In this document: positions 43,162-58,200 of the stretch, piece after piece | Position numbering within the stretch: position 1 is the first letter of the stretch | How the letters are laid out: each line of letters starts with the position of its first letter | Source: Ficedula albicollis | Lineage: Eukaryota > Chordata > Aves > Passeriformes > Muscicapidae | Direction of reading: 5' to 3' | Assembly (NCBI RefSeq): GCF_000247815.1 | Contig: NC_021683.1 | Span: 9,558,286 to 9,622,285 of the forward strand | DNA: 64,000 bases | Notes under the pieces: model-generated | Databases searched by the model: none | Told to the model about the DNA's origin: nothing | The model's input: only the letters and a program-made list of their open reading frames with translations | Made by a program: the position numbers and the translations under genes

Positions 43162-43212
43162 ATTATTGTTATTGTTATTGTTATTGTTATTGTTATTGTT
43201 ATTGTTATTAAT
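43069..43212 (+). repeat. Compound microsatellite (ATT)19-(GTT)12-(ATTGTT)n
   Basis: Three phases follow one another without a break: ATT units at 43069-43125 (19 copies), GTT units at 43126-43161 (12 copies), then alternating ATT and GTT to about 43209. All are in the same trinucleotide register. Poly-Ile/Val and poly-Leu reading frames across it are artefacts of the repeat. It should be highly polymorphic in length. Confidence 0.98.
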
Positions 43213-46200
43213 TGTATTAGAACATCAAATCACATATACACACAACATCCATTGTTCAGACTCCAATTATTCAGACTCTGTACAGAAATCAAGTCTACCA
43301 CAGGCATTTATTACTGTGCTATGACTAAGAGATTTCAAGTGCTGTAGAGTTTATATAAAATGGTCAAAACTACTCAACTCATCCCACAAACAAAAAGAAG
43401 CACAGATTTTCTGGAAGATGGCAGCAATCATGCAAAATGTTTGCATTTCACTTGTACAAATGAAAAGTAAAGAAGCAGCTCTCTCAGTAACCAGCATCAC
43501 AGATTCTCTGGATGCAATTAGTTGCAGAATTTTCTCCATTCAAAACAAGCCTGTAGAGTCTTAAAACCTAATATAAAATTTGCTCAACGCACAAAAAGCC
43601 TTTAGAGTTTTAAAACCCAACACAAATTTTTATATTCTGTATTGTATCCTCATGAAAAAGCCGCATTAACACAAACTGGGACTGGAGTCTCAGTTAAAAG
43701 GCACAATAAACATTAAAAGAGAGTAGGAGAGGTATATTTTTGCTAAGTAACTCACTGAACTGTAGTGAAAAAAAAATTTACAGCACTGAGAAGAGGACTT
43801 TTGAATTCACAATAGACTTTGGAAGAGAAGAGGTTTCTTCTAAATAGCTTACTAGTGCTGATGAAAGCCTACAATGCAAAATATTTCCAAGGTCATTTTG
43901 AACCCATGATAACTGGCTAAACTCAAGTTATCTGTTTACTATCAACTTAATTCCAAACAACTCAAATTTTATATCTGAAAGCTTAAACTTAGGATTTAAA
44001 AATATTTAAAGGAAAATAAATCTAACTCCTACTACTAAGTGAATTGCTAATGTTGAGAGTCTGATTTCTTAAAAATCAACTCCAGATTTGATTATTCATA
44101 CTCTAATAGTTGAACTACAATAGCAGAATAAAAATCAGACACTAGCAAATCCACACATGTAGACTCCATTCCAATAAAATAAGAAAGACCATAAAATCAC
44201 ACTTAAGGTTCTAGAAATCTCATGTACCATGGGTCAATAACTGGAGTTAAATGGTGTTACAGCCTTTTAAATGAGACAGAACACAAAAACCTTCTCTGCA
44301 GCCTGGTTGCCTGCAAAAAAGCTCTCAACATTTCAGCCAAAGAAAACATTCTTGAAAACACAGCCAGTCCTACAATGATAGAAAATCAATGTGAAACAAA
44401 GAGCTAAGGAGCTACTGCAGTAAAATATTTTTTCTTAACACAGACTCATGCTGGGAATCAGAGGGAGCTACAGATGTGAGTGCCTGAGTGCAGAAGGATT
44501 CTCACAATCATGCAAATGCTTGCATTGCTGTAAAACGTGCAGCACAGTTACCTGCACTTGTTATTCCAGAATGTTCTTGTGCAGCACCCTAGACCATTGC
44601 TCCATTTCAAGTATCCTCATGGTACCTCAAAGACAAAAAACCCCCAGGAACAGTCTGGCTAGTGTGAGCAATTGTCTTACTAGCTGACATGGCTCAAACC
44701 CCAAATAGCCTGTAGATGACTTAGAAAAAAATTAATTAATGACCTAAAGTCTTTCCCATGGAAAATACAACAGGGAGAGAGTATCACCAGGAACAAAAAT
44801 ACAGGAGATGTCTGTATGTGTCCAGCAGTGCCTGTAAAAAAATATTCTATTAAAGAAAATTTTCCATTGTGCTGTCTGGCAACTTGCCTAATTACTATGG
44901 TAAAAAAGAAAAATGGATGAAAAATGATCCTGCACAGCTTGTAACTCTCTATAAGCGCTTTCTAACTTGAAAATTTTATTTGCTCTAAACAAATGTTAAT
45001 TTCACTGCTTTAAAATGTCTGGGATTGCTGAGAGGTTAACAAGATATATTTTAAGCAATATTTTAATATATTTTATTATAGCAAGACAGCAATTATATTA
45101 ATAAAAAAGCAGTAAATCTGAAGTTTTTATGGACTTATGCCCCTATAGATCCACAGTAATTTTGTAATAATTATCTCAAACTCTCTACCCAAATAAAATT
45201 CCAAATGGAAATTGCTTCATATCCATCTCCCACAGTGTTTGGTTCTGGTGCCAAAACAACTGGTTTAGTGGTAAGGCACTAACTAACGTGAGCTGATTTA
45301 ATTTTCCACTCTGCATATTTTGGTTTTTGGGAGGAGGCTGTTTAATTAAAAGACAGAGTCCCAAAAGCCTCTAACTCTCTACTGCACTTTTTCTTCTTGG
45401 TCTGAACATGCTGCTATGTCCATTCAAAACATTATCTGCCGATTTGAGCATCCAGTCAGTTCCAAAATTTAATATTAAATCTATTTAACAGATGGTTCAA
45501 ACTAGGTTCTTAAATGTTTTAACCATCATGGAGCAAAGCAGTGAGCAGGAGAAAAATGAGGGTATAACCCTGCAAGCACCTTCACAGAATTTAACATCCC
45601 TTTAAGGTTCCCAGTTACGTTTAACAGCAGGCAGGCAACCAAGTATGCAAGTCTCTGAAGTGGAACAGGGAATTCTGACATCAATCTGGCAACTCTGCCA
45701 TCAGACTCTTTTTCCTTCCCTTTCTTTAAAGTGAGAGAACAGATAACAGAAGCTACATATATTTTCATTAGAACTTCTGATATAAACTTGAGATGTAATG
45801 ACAAAATTGACAGCTTTACTTAGAGGAATTCACCTTGAGGGCTGGTGCAGGGTATCAGGTTGAACTTGTCTCTTCCATTGCTGGGGAAGAATGATGTACA
45901 ACACCAGTGCTGAAATTACACTTGCTCTGGTATCCTGTCTGCATTCTATTTTATTAATTCTGTCAATGAGAAACAGATGCTATGTTTGATTTTCTCCTGA
46001 CAGCAGTTCAGTGTGGGAAAGCAACAGGCTTGAAGACATTTCAAGAATGTTAAATTGCTTTACAAAATGGGACAATAAAGGACTCAACCTGAGTGCATAG
46101 TTGCAGATAAACAAAATACCTCCCAATTTCAATCAGTTTAGGGCTGTTCCCTAAATCATATTCCTATTACACTGCACAATGACAATACAGTGGCACACAA

Positions 46201-49200
46201 CAGACATGAGAAGCATTTCTGCCGCTGCACCCACCTCCAAATGTCAGCTATAAAATCAGCAAGGTACCTGCTGAGCTATCCACTGACTGCAACATGCTGA
46301 CATTGGCAAGTACCATCCATAGCAAATCAACAGTAGGCGGATTTCCTCTTTCCCCAGGTTTCAGGAGCATGCCTTTCCCCCCATTTTTAGCTGCTGTCTA
46401 TAATAGGTTTATACAGATTAGCTGCATTAGTGTTGTGTCCCTGATAAGCTGTGATACTGGCTGGATAAGTAACCATGACCCTTCTTCAATAGGAGTTGTT
46501 CCTGGGTTTGTCTGTTTATTTAAAACTGCCCCAATCCCTGACCTTTTACAGCCCTATTGATCTCAACAGTTCAGGAGACAGCTGTAGAATGTGTAGTTGT
46601 CTTGTTGCATCTTGAGAAATTGATGAGTCTGCTACTGACTAAATCAAGCCTAATCAGGTATATAATTCTCAACTTGTAGCTTTCAGTGGCCATTACCAGA
46701 TTTTAAAGGCTACACATCAGCTGCTCTGTTTATCATATCCAGAACTGGTGTTGAATTAGAAGAAAACAACAAAATAGAATGACTCTGGTCACTATGGGCA
46801 GATTTCCTTACCTTACTCTTCCCCAATATTCAAGTCAAACCTGGTTTTACTAGTCAGTACTAGTCAATTTGAGGGAATGAACAGATGACATCAAAAACTT
46901 TCCCACCATTCATAACTGTAAATTACTAAGGAAAACAATATTGACTTGTGGCGTAATCACCTTCTGTACCAGATCATCTTGTGAATTTTTGGACAGCCCA
47001 TGACACAGAAAGCAGAATCAAGCAGACATAGTGCTGTTCTTCCTATTTTATCAGTAATTTCTAACGTGAAGAACACAAAGAACCAACACTACTACAAACC
47101 ATAGTGAAAGAACCATAGTGTGAACTACAGCCATTTCATTGCAGAGATAAAATTATTCTGTATGGCTATTGGGAGGGTTCAGTGTTGTCTAGATTTGAGC
47201 ACTCTCTGTTCTCACTGAATATTGTTTTGTACAAAATAGCAATGGAAAGGATTTTCCTCATTAATGAGCCATGATGGGGGGAAGAATGAAACTTAAGCCA
47301 GCTAATTTTTCCAGGATCATAATGTTCTTCATTTTTAGGTCATTTGAGTTCCATATTAATTCTAAAAAGATGGAGACTTTGCAATCCCCCTGCTCCCTCT
47401 CCCATTACACATGTAATTGTAAAAACTACCTTGCTGTAATAAAACATTAATCTCTGTACTTTTTATTATGGGATCACAGACTCATAGTGATGGATGACCA
47501 TGTGTCAAAGCACATTTCCATGGTACACCATAATATCACTGAGTCATCATTTGGAATATGAAAGCACAAGTCCAAAACCTTAGCTAAACTACACATTTTT
47601 GTTTGTTTTTAACCTACACTGCAGTAGCTTCTGAGGGATATCATTGACAGAAATACATGACACTATATTTAGGCTTAGTCATACCTAATTGAATATTCTG
47701 CATGTATACAGTAACTCTCTTCTGAAATGTGCTTTCCTCACAATGAAGGCAAAATTCATTATATCCAGGAATGAGGCATGGGCATAAACACCATGCAGAT
47801 CTAAACAAAAAAGATGTTCATTGCAGCTGATATGACAGTACTTGCTTAGTAATGCAGTGATAACAGAAATTAGTACACTTAACTACTCTGAAGATCTATC
47901 AATGCAGTTTATTTCAGCTTCAGGCCTGCTGGAAAATATTGGCACCTATCATCAGATGGTGTTAAAATATAATTTTTTATGTGGATTTTTACTTCTTTTT
48001 CATGTTTTGTTGCACAGGATAGCCACAGTCTCAAGACATCTGGAAGACACCTTTATCTATCAACAAGAGCTACTTACAATTGCTTTTAGATTAAAGTTTA
48101 AAAATTAAAATGAAAACCCAAAACAAACAAAACAAACAAAAAAAAATCTAAAATCTATGTTATGTGTTTGATTGCATATGCCAAATCCATATATCTATGC
48201 ATAAATCAGTCTTTCACATACCCTATGACAGGGTCTGCAAATCTCCCACAACCCTGAAAAGAGAAAACAAATTGCAAAATCACACCATCTTACTTGCTGA
48301 TTCTTATAAAAAGGAAAGTTTCCATTGGGAAATCCCCAACTTTACATCAAAACAGTCACAATCAATGTCACATTAGTATCAATGGGATGGTGCTGCTTTG
48401 CCAGTCTATGTAACTAGATTCTACATAGGTACCCTTTACAGTTTATTTTCCCTTCATCCTATCCAATGTGACATGTTGAGCTTCACTTACCCTTCAGTGT
48501 GTCCTCTGTTATAGAGCAGCAGTAATATTAGTTAAATTTTTTTTAAGTATTGGAATTTCTATGTAACATTTACAGTGCTTATCCAAACTGGATTATATAT
48601 GAAGTTGGTTTACTTTCTCTTGAATTAAAACTAAATACATGGTAAGATTTTTACCATATACATATAAGCAGGATGCAGGAATGGCAAACTAATTTTTCCT
48701 TACCATCATTCCACAAAAGCTTGATATTCATAGTTCTAATGGTCTTTAAGAATTGGAAAAACACTGATTTCCATAATCCTTTACACTTCTATTACACTTC
48801 ACCTGAGTGAACAAGGCAGAAGACAGGAGTAACCTTTTGTAAACTGCAGCTTTTATTTGTATCAGACATCTGCTTTAATTTTTAAGTGCTCTCTTTCCCT
48901 AGATATGTTGTTACTTCCTATTTTCTTTGAGTTCTGATTATTTAAATTAATTGCTGCCTTTAGGACAAGCGTCAGAGGTAACAACACATCAACATCCACC
49001 TGACATCAAGAAGGAGCAAATATAGACAGTAAATACAGACTGCTCCACTTTTCAAATGAAAGTAATATAAAGTGCATGAGATAAATTAAGCATGTCTTGC
49101 TGGTGCCACAAGTCCTTGTGAGGAGCTGGCAGCGATTCAGCTGTGTGTGAATTAGCAGCTGCATCTCTTACAAGAAATTAGGTGTGGACAAAACCTATTC

Positions 49201-52200
49201 CAAACAAAGCTGTTCTACATTTGAGCATACTCAGTTTAAACATTAAAAAACAAAAAAGTGTTGTGCTCTGCTTTCAAACATATCCAAGAAATGTTCTGGG
49301 CATAGCAGGGCAGACTGCTCTGACCTCTGTAAAGCAGCTATTTTTACTCAGACTTACAAAGTTGAAATACACTTCTCACAGAAGTGCCCATGTCTTTCCA
49401 CTGAAAATGGAAAAAAGTGCAGAGGATTAGCTGAGATGCTGTGCACTCAGCAGTTTTATGCTGTACTTGCACAAAGCTACACAAGCTGACTACTCCTCAC
49501 AGAAATGTAACCTGTATGTTTCCCCTGGCCTTTGAAACTACTTTGAATTATTCTATTTTGAACTTTCTGCCAGAACACCTGTTTCTTTGTCCTTGTTCTC
49601 TTGAAGATACCGGCAGAAAAGGTCACTTGTACTGATAAATCCATGCCAGCTTAAAAATCCAGCTCTAATTAAACTGTAGAGAAACACAATCAGGAAAAGA
49701 AAAACACCTGGGTATCTAAAGAATGCCTTTATATTTTCAGAAAGTACTGGCAGTTAAGAATATTCAAAGACAATAGTTTTCCTATAGGGGAAAGCACAAG
49801 GCCTCACACAAACACTTAAACCCAAAGCTAAACATTGTGTGCACTATCATCTATGAATCAGCACATTTTTCAGGGATAATTTGTAAGCATTTCTAAAGAC
49901 AGAAGGAAGCAAGATTTCAACTTGACACATAGAGAAAATATGAAGAAACGTCAGGGAGAGAATTCAGATCTCCCCGTCCCTAAATCTTACAATCAGTACA
50001 TTAAGCCTCTTCAGTGTTTTTGTAGAACCAACACCAGTTTAACCACAAAGGAAGCCTAAATTAAATAAATTTCACTCCCCCAAAACTTAATTAAAATCAA
50101 TTTTCACCATTTTTTATAACAAGGAGAATAGTATGAATTAATGTCCGATGCACAAAAGGTAATAATAAAAGAGATGACTTCGCCTTTGTCTGAAAAATAA
50201 CAGATTTTTTCAGAAGTCAGATTTACAGCAAAGGAAAATGAAGAATTGTGAAGTTAACAATGGAGCAGAACTAATTTCTGAAACCAGCCAAATCTTTCAA
50301 ACAGGATTTACTGAGGGAAAGAAAGCATACTACACAGAATGTTATCTCAAATAGGGATTAGAAATAGGAAACTCATGCAAATTCTACTTTTCTGTAGAGA
50401 TTAAACAGTAACTATAAATCTGTCAGTTCTATGAGATGCCACTATTAAAGTGAAAAAAGGTACAACATGTTAAAGAAAAGTATTCCTCTGGTGATGTGAC
50501 ACATGAAAACCCTTGCATTTCTGAGTCTAAAACAAAACAAAACACTGAAGATATTAGAATCAATAAGGACCATTGTAATGTTGCCTATTATTTTTTTCTT
50601 TTTCAGTGTCCAGCAGTAAAGAATGAAGAATACATTGGTGATTATTAATAGGCAAAAAAATTCAGGAATGTGAAATATTGGTAGACTTCAATATAGTTAT
50701 AAGTGGATTTCTAATACTCAGGAACAAAAAAATCCCTGCTTGTCTTATTTTCCCATGTATTCTCCTTCCCCTCTCTAGAGTGTTTGCTATTCTCTCACAA
50801 TGGTTCTGAGGAAAACATAAAAGATTTTTCATACAAAGTGTAGTTCCACAGACATTTCAAAGAACACCAAAACCTTACAATCCACAAATATAGTCTAGCA
50901 ATAAACACTTTTATAAGTATTTGCAACCTTTAACCTGTTGCAAATTCCTCTGGTTCTGAAAGTTGGAGTGCAATACCACTTATTTGCAGATTTCTATTGG
51001 TTGACTACTTGACTTCAAAAGCTAAAGGCAAATTTAGGTCAGACATTAATTTATTGTTTCCTTTATTTAAAATTTTGTATTAAAAAATCATCCAAATAGT
51101 CCAGGAGAGAAAAACCTAGTTTAAAAAAATCTCTATTTTGGAATCCAGATCTGTGACAAGTTACTTATGGCAAAACAAATAATGCCTGCACATTTAAGTA
51201 ACTCAGAACCAACTGCTCGTCTTACCCACGAGGTGCACTTCCTTCAGTTTCAGACTTGCATTAAACCTTGAAATCAGTCTTCTTAGTATTATCCTCCCAA
51301 GGATTCTACACTATTTTTGCAGCTAGTAACCAGATACTGTTGACTGCCAAACTTTAGCAAAGTAAGCACTGATCAGCACAAGTCACATCATAACTGGCTC
51401 TGTCTTCTGACAAAAATGTTAGCAGTCCCCACTGGAGCCCATCTATGTCAGGAAAAGAGAATCACTGATTACAAGCCTTAGAAACAGCCATCACTACAGT
51501 ACTTCCTAGTAGCAAAGAAAAGCAATAGCACAATAAGCAATTAGGGCTTGTCATTTGCATTTCTCATCCCCTCCCTGTTGCAAGAAGTGCCAGGGACTCC
51601 TGAGTGACTTAAATTTTAGAAGTTTATTTCCAGTGAAAAACTGTAATAGTTATTATGCACAATGCAACAAGGTCACAGTTACACCAACAAGAAATGAAAC
51701 TACTTGTTGTCAGTATTTTCCAGAACCACAGAAAAGTAACTTCTGGCATTATGTCCACTTATTAGAACTCAAATCCCCTTTATTTCATCATAACTTATTC
51801 AGGCAACACCACTAGAACACAATGACAAGGCAATGGGATAAAGTTTCTATTTGCTAAATAGGCTGGATTGTTTCTTCTATCAAAGCCTTAATGGAACACA
51901 GATTTTTCCAGTCAGATCATCCTGTAATAGTCATTCCCTGGAGATGCACTCTGCAAGGAGGAAAAACAACAACAAACAAGAACACCCCTGTGCAGCTTAC
52001 CATTTATTCCTGCTTTACTAAAAAAGAAATATTAAGAGTAGAATTTTGCAACAGACGAATTTGGAAAAACTTGTACAAACAGCGAAATATTTTCTTGGCT
52101 CAAAGAAATCTATTCACAGAATTCAGCTTGTATATGCACTTGTGAGATTTCCAAGAAGTGTCAAAATTTGTTTCAATCACACATGGCAGTGGAATCTCAG

Positions 52201-55200
52201 CACAGTTGCATTTTTCTGGTGACACACTCTGTGGGCAGAGTTTGAGATGGCTGTGGCATGAAAATGGACAAGTGAAACAGTCATCAATTTCCCATGCAAC
52301 ACAGAAAAAGAAGTCTAACATTCTTTTTAATTTAATGTTGATCTAATTGACTTTTGATTAGCAACTCCTAATATAGTTGGAGTTAGGATTGTTTTCTTGT
52401 AAGGTTCCAGCAAATTACAGGGATCTTAATTCTCTTAAAATAAAATGTATTCAGGGAGTTTACTCCCCATGGCTAAAAAGATGAGCTGGAAATCTGTGCT
52501 GTGTAGGCCCTAAAGATAATGACAGATGATACAAAGAGAAAAACTGAGAGAAAAATTTTCAAAATCTGTGTGACTTATTTGGTGCTTTAAAATATAACTT
52601 TATTCTTAAAAAATTATTCAGGTCAACAATACTGGAGAAATAGATTTCCTTATAAATTTTAATCTACTTACCTGCAGTACTCCTGTCCAGGAGATCATAG
52701 GAATTGCTCTCTGCTGATCACAGCTAATCCAAGTCACCCATTAGCAACTTAAGCTTTTGATGTTATGAATAATACTTCTGTACAGTCCCAAAGAGTTAAT
52801 AGTATTTTTTGCCACGGGATTATTTAATAATTTATAAGGAACATAACACAAATAAAAACAAATAACACCTTTCATGTCTTGAATTACTAAAAGCTACAAG
52901 GATTCACATGGTATTTTTCAAAGTAATAGAACAAAAGACCGATGCTCATAGCCCCATTAGAAACATTTATATGCAAAACACTGCTTTTCCAATCATGAAT
53001 TTCTTTTAAGATTCATTATTGCCCTATGGCACATTTGTCTCAAAAGAGTCTCTAGGGAGGTGACACTTTCTTTGGTTAGCATTGTTGTAGCTGACAGAAT
53101 GCATAAAAGGCAAAGTGCTTTTTCTCCAGCTTTCAGCCTGAGCCAATCAAGTGCAGAAATTCTCAGCCTCCCCTCATCTTGAATTCTGGATTTTGAAGTT
53201 TACAGAATAATTGTAGCTTTCCAGCAGAATCATTTTGGCACATAGACCATTCTAGCTCACATAAACGCTACTGGTGCCCTGAATACCATTGATAAAAAAA
53301 TCTTGATCTTTCCATTGTAGACATATCAGCCTGATTAAAAATCATTGCACATTCATAGATTGAATGCACATTTCATTATGAAGAAATGATCCCTGAAGGC
53401 ACCCCACACTTACTTCCTATGAAAAATAATTCATACCTGGAAACAGGTTTTTTCTTCTCTCTTGAGGTGGTATTATAGGCCCTTGCCTGGATTTCTGGGC
53501 CCTGCTGTGTTAAATACTTGTACAAAAAGCCAGTCTCTGCTCTGAAGAGCTTACAGAATATTTCATTTTATTTTTAGACAACTGAACAGAGTCACTGGAA
53601 AACACAAGTAAACATCATAATAAGTCCTGTTTAATCACTGTAAAGTCTTCATAGGTATCACAACAAATAAGAGTTTCAAAGGCATGGACTTGAAAGAAGA
53701 AATGTAAACCCAAAAAATATTTAGAACAGCTTCTTCTAAACACAAGGCAAGGTGAAACAAAAGAGACTTGTTAGAAAACTCAGTAAATAAACCACCAAGG
53801 CTCTTTGCTCATCTGTACTTTAGAAAAAAAGCTAAAAGCGAGTGACTCAACAGATAAGCCAGAGCAGAGCCCAGGCAGCTGGCAAGATCCTGTCACTCTG
53901 TAAGAGCAAGCAGGAGCGGCAAGCAGGAGAACCCTGCAGCGTGCCTGACTCCAGAGCCAAGGCAATGGCCTTAGCAGCAGAGCTCTACATCAGTGCCTGC
54001 TGCACAAAACTGGATTCAAGGTTCACAGAGGAGGAGGCTCTTCTCAGAGTGTGGGAGAAGTCTGGAATTTGGAAAGCTATTTCGGTGGTAGTGTTTCTGG
54101 CTTTGCTCCAGTTCAATGCAAGATACTGTGATAAGTTTTTTAAGGCAACAGCATTTAACATCACCCAAGAGTACAATACTTTAAAAAACCCAAGAATTTA
54201 TTTCATTAACACAGACACTTCCAGCTACACCTGTACTGTCTCTTCACCCCTGGGTCTTCAGGTCTTACAAAAGCCCCATGTGTTAAGAAGCCACCTAGAA
54301 AATAAAGGTCTATAAAAGTCAGGACAACAGAATACCAGAAAGATACTTCATAATTTGCTGGGACAGAAAAAGCCCCAAAGCTGAACAGGCAGTGTAATCT
54401 GGGCCAGATCTACAAGTGAGAGGTACCTGAGCTGGCATGAACTGAAGCCAGTGCAGCCATGTGGGGCTGTGGGGACACCAGGGAGCATGAAGTGACCGCA
54501 GCACCAGGGGAAAGCTCACAGCCTCTGCCTCTCTGCAGGCTCTTGCACCCTGCAGGCAGTCTGACTCACCCCATCCACAGCCAGCTCAGCAACTCTGCAC
54601 TGCACTCCACTGCCTGGTTATGCACCAACAGCCAGCCATGCTCACCATCAACTGCAGCCATCTGGTTCCCTTTTCCAGGCCCCCACTGAAAACATTTCTG
54701 ACATCAGCATGGTCTCCATAGCACCTAGAAAACTTCAGTGATTTTTTCCAGAAAGCAAACCAGAGCAGAAAGCTGGACAAATTTAAATGCAAGATGACAT
54801 TTAATAATTTAATAAAATATTCCAAATGACAAGAAGTAACTAAACTATATGCAAGACCATTTTTCATCTGTTCACAGAACTTTTGTCTTGGCCACTATGA
54901 AACTTTACCAGAAAGGACTGGTTTGCACTTTTTCCTGCCTGCTATATGTGTTTTCATGGTGTTTTTTGCAGTTGTCACAGGCACCTCATGCAGCCCTGCA
55001 TAGTTAACTGAACCAAGGAATTGATGCAGCTAAAACCTGTGTAGCAACACTGATTTTCATCACTTTGAAACTGAGCATGGGTCTGCATCCCCAAAGTACT
55101 GCACACCAGCACACCACACTGCAGCTGACTGTGCTGGTATCTTTATGTGACTACTTGCAGATAAATTGGTAAAAGGAAAATAAAAAAATCTAAATGAAAC

Positions 55201-58200
55201 TCACTATTACTTGCCACTCTGACAGTTGACACCTTTACTGTTTATATTCCACTGGATCCCTTCCTCAACTTTCAGATATATGTTCTGAAAAGAACATGCA
55301 GCTTTTGCCTCTGCTTCTATCAGTTTTCTTATATTCCACTTTTTGCTGTACCAGAAGTTGTTTCCTTGCTGCTTAGGTTTATTCCATCTTCTCTGGCCAC
55401 CAGTCCTCTGTGGGTCTGTTCTTCCTTGAGAATGAAAATATTCATCCATTTCAAGCAATATTAAACTATTCAAGACAATGTTACATGGCCTCTGCCTCCT
55501 CTTGACCCTTCTCATCCTGCTGCTTCCTCTCAAGCCTTCAGATCACTGCAGCATATTCAGAACAATCTCAAAGTGATCCTACAGCAGGTGCAGTTTCTCT
55601 AAAAATGTATCCTGTAGATCTCATAACAGTTACTCTCACAAAGCAAGAAAATTGATGTTTTGGAAAGGCAGACAAAGTTACTTTTTAGCATCTTAAACTA
55701 CAGAATACAATTAAATTGGTTCTATAACAGTGCTAGTAGATATCTGTGCTTTCTAGACTACATTTGACACCAAGTTTGTTTGTTTTTTCAAAACTGAAAG
55801 AACATTAAGCACTAAAGCAGAAAATTTAATTCTGTATTAGATTTTTTAAACAGTAGCTTAGACATTACTCTCACAAATTAAATAAAGATACCAAACTGCT
55901 TGATCTTGGTTTCTGTACAAGTACTATGCAGTACATAAAACTATAGAAATTGTAACTATCTGCTCCTGAGACACATCCCAGCAACAGCACAATAATGCTC
56001 AGCACAAGCCCTTCTTGGAGACTCTTTCAAATTAATCATTTTTATTACAAACAGCCTTTGGGCAGATATTAGTGTAGATGATTTTTTTTCCCCCTTTTGG
56101 CTCATGTAAAATTCTCACTACACCATTTTGGGCGTGTGCCCTTCATTACTAGGTCACTTCTCACCTTCATGCCTGTAATTGGAAAGTAATGATGCCATAA
56201 TGGGCTCACAATGTCAGTGAGGAGCAAGTTGAATCAAATTCAGTGTATTAACCTCACCAAATTAAATTTTCATTTGTGGAAGGACATTCAAGGGATACAG
56301 ATGTAAAACACAGCTAAGTTATCTACCCACTCCAAAAGTATGACAAAAGGATGCTCACTTTTATCATAAGCATATCAAATATTCTTTGTCCAAAATGAGG
56401 CTTGTGACTGCTGTGAGACTTCTTCAGCCTTGAGATTCTTTCAACACAAAGACTAAAGATACTAAATCATTAGTAAAAATAAAAAAAAAAAAATTAAGCA
56501 TACCCTTTCCCAAGCTGTTTATTAACCACTGAGACCCCAATGTGCATGCCATAAAGGACAGAGAGAAAGCACAGTGACCCCGTCACATGTCTGGGAAAAC
56601 AGCTTTGGGAACTGCAGAGTAGGACAGGCTCTGCTTTGCCATTTCAGAGTACAAGTTCTACCTCTAAAACATAAATGAACCACAAGATGAAATATTAGCA
56701 ACTGCTACATGGAATTGATAGCAGTAAATACAGGATCTATATGGCACACTGACTTCAGAAGACCCATTACATGTGTTTATTAGTGTGTACATATACAACA
56801 GTAGAAAGACAACAAACCCCAGAACTTTGTGTCCATCGTTAACAAGGAGCACAAGAACACTTCTCAAAGCCTGGTCAAAATCTTTAATATGAAACTTACT
56901 TGCAACTGACACCAACAAAGCAGAATAATGATACAACAGGACAGTTAAGTAACCAGTAAAATACAACCTCCGTTCAAATATCCAGACAAAATGGAAGCAA
57001 AATGGGACTGTACCTGGAGCTCACACAGCAGTGACTGTTTATGGGCAGCTCCCTTCATTCAGGTTTTTTCAATCTCTACAATCACCATCTTATTTTAATT
57101 TATTAATTTTTTTAAAGCTTAGAATTCACTCCAACAAGCACTGGCAAGCTAGAAATAGCATGATGCCTTAATCTTTCAATTTTATATAAGGTCTGTAAAG
57201 CAGCTATCTTAACAACAGCTCATCTCTTTTCCCTTATCACCTCTATGTGAATGTCTCTGCATCTTACTGCTCTCAGAGTTATCAACTCAAATGTAGTCAT
57301 TTTCAGTTTTTCCTTTGTTTATCAGAGGTTCACTCAGCTATTCTACAAATGCAATCCTAGCATGTAGGCAGGTATCCCATACTTCCTACATGAAAATTAC
57401 AATATTATTGTTTGCTAATCCTGTATTATTGGAAGTCCTTATTTCGACTGTGCAAGCACAGCCCAAAAGTAGTGCAGTGTGTGCAAAAATAAAACTCTGT
57501 TTTGATTTTTGTCTTTTCCCCTCAAAAGGCCACCGAAAATTATTAAAATTATTAGTTTGTTTCTTCAGCTGCAACAATTAATAATTCATTCTTCAGACAC
57601 AATGATTAAGAGACCAAAGACAAGGCCAAAACATTGCAGAAATGGACACTAAATTAATTTCAAATAAAAGGAATTATTCGAAAATAGAAATAGAAATCTT
57701 CTGCAGTAATCTGCAAGAGTAAGTGACATAACTAGCCAGAAAGACCACATAAATCAATATTACCACCCTGTAACAGCTCTGTCAGCAAAAAGATGGCCCA
57801 TGGCTGATTTAATTTTTTTTTCCAACACAAAACATACATTTTGTTCATACTGTTACTATTTTAACATAGAACTCAACTTACACCATTGATTACAGTGATA
57901 GACAATCAAAATGTTTATCCCAGGCCCCAGGTCAGATGGCAGCACAACTCTACAAGCAGTGCTGTTACCTCAGAATTCACAATATTATTAACAACAGCTA
58001 CAATAAATTTCTTGTGGCTTCCCAAACACATGGGACATTTTTGCACTCTTATAACTAGCATTTATAGCTTCCTTTCACAACAGCTTTTACTTTAAATAAA
58101 TGCATCCAGAACAGAAGTAGCAAAAACCATACTTGTTTTCACTGTGAAATCCTAGAAAACTCTTTGGCAGCACACACCAACTTACAACCCTGCCTTACTC

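Noticed and set aside
43063..43347. Poly-isoleucine/valine and poly-leucine frames
   Set aside because: Pure translation of the ATT/GTT microsatellite.
47466..47500. GATCACAGACTCATAG, reminiscent of an antisense CR1 end
   Set aside because: Resemblance is partial and no neighbouring CR1 sequence is visible.
53842..54315. 157-codon plus-strand open frame with one hydrophobic stretch
   Set aside because: The GC-richer patch makes long frames likely, and nothing in the peptide is recognisable. It could be tested by conservation, but cannot be supported here.
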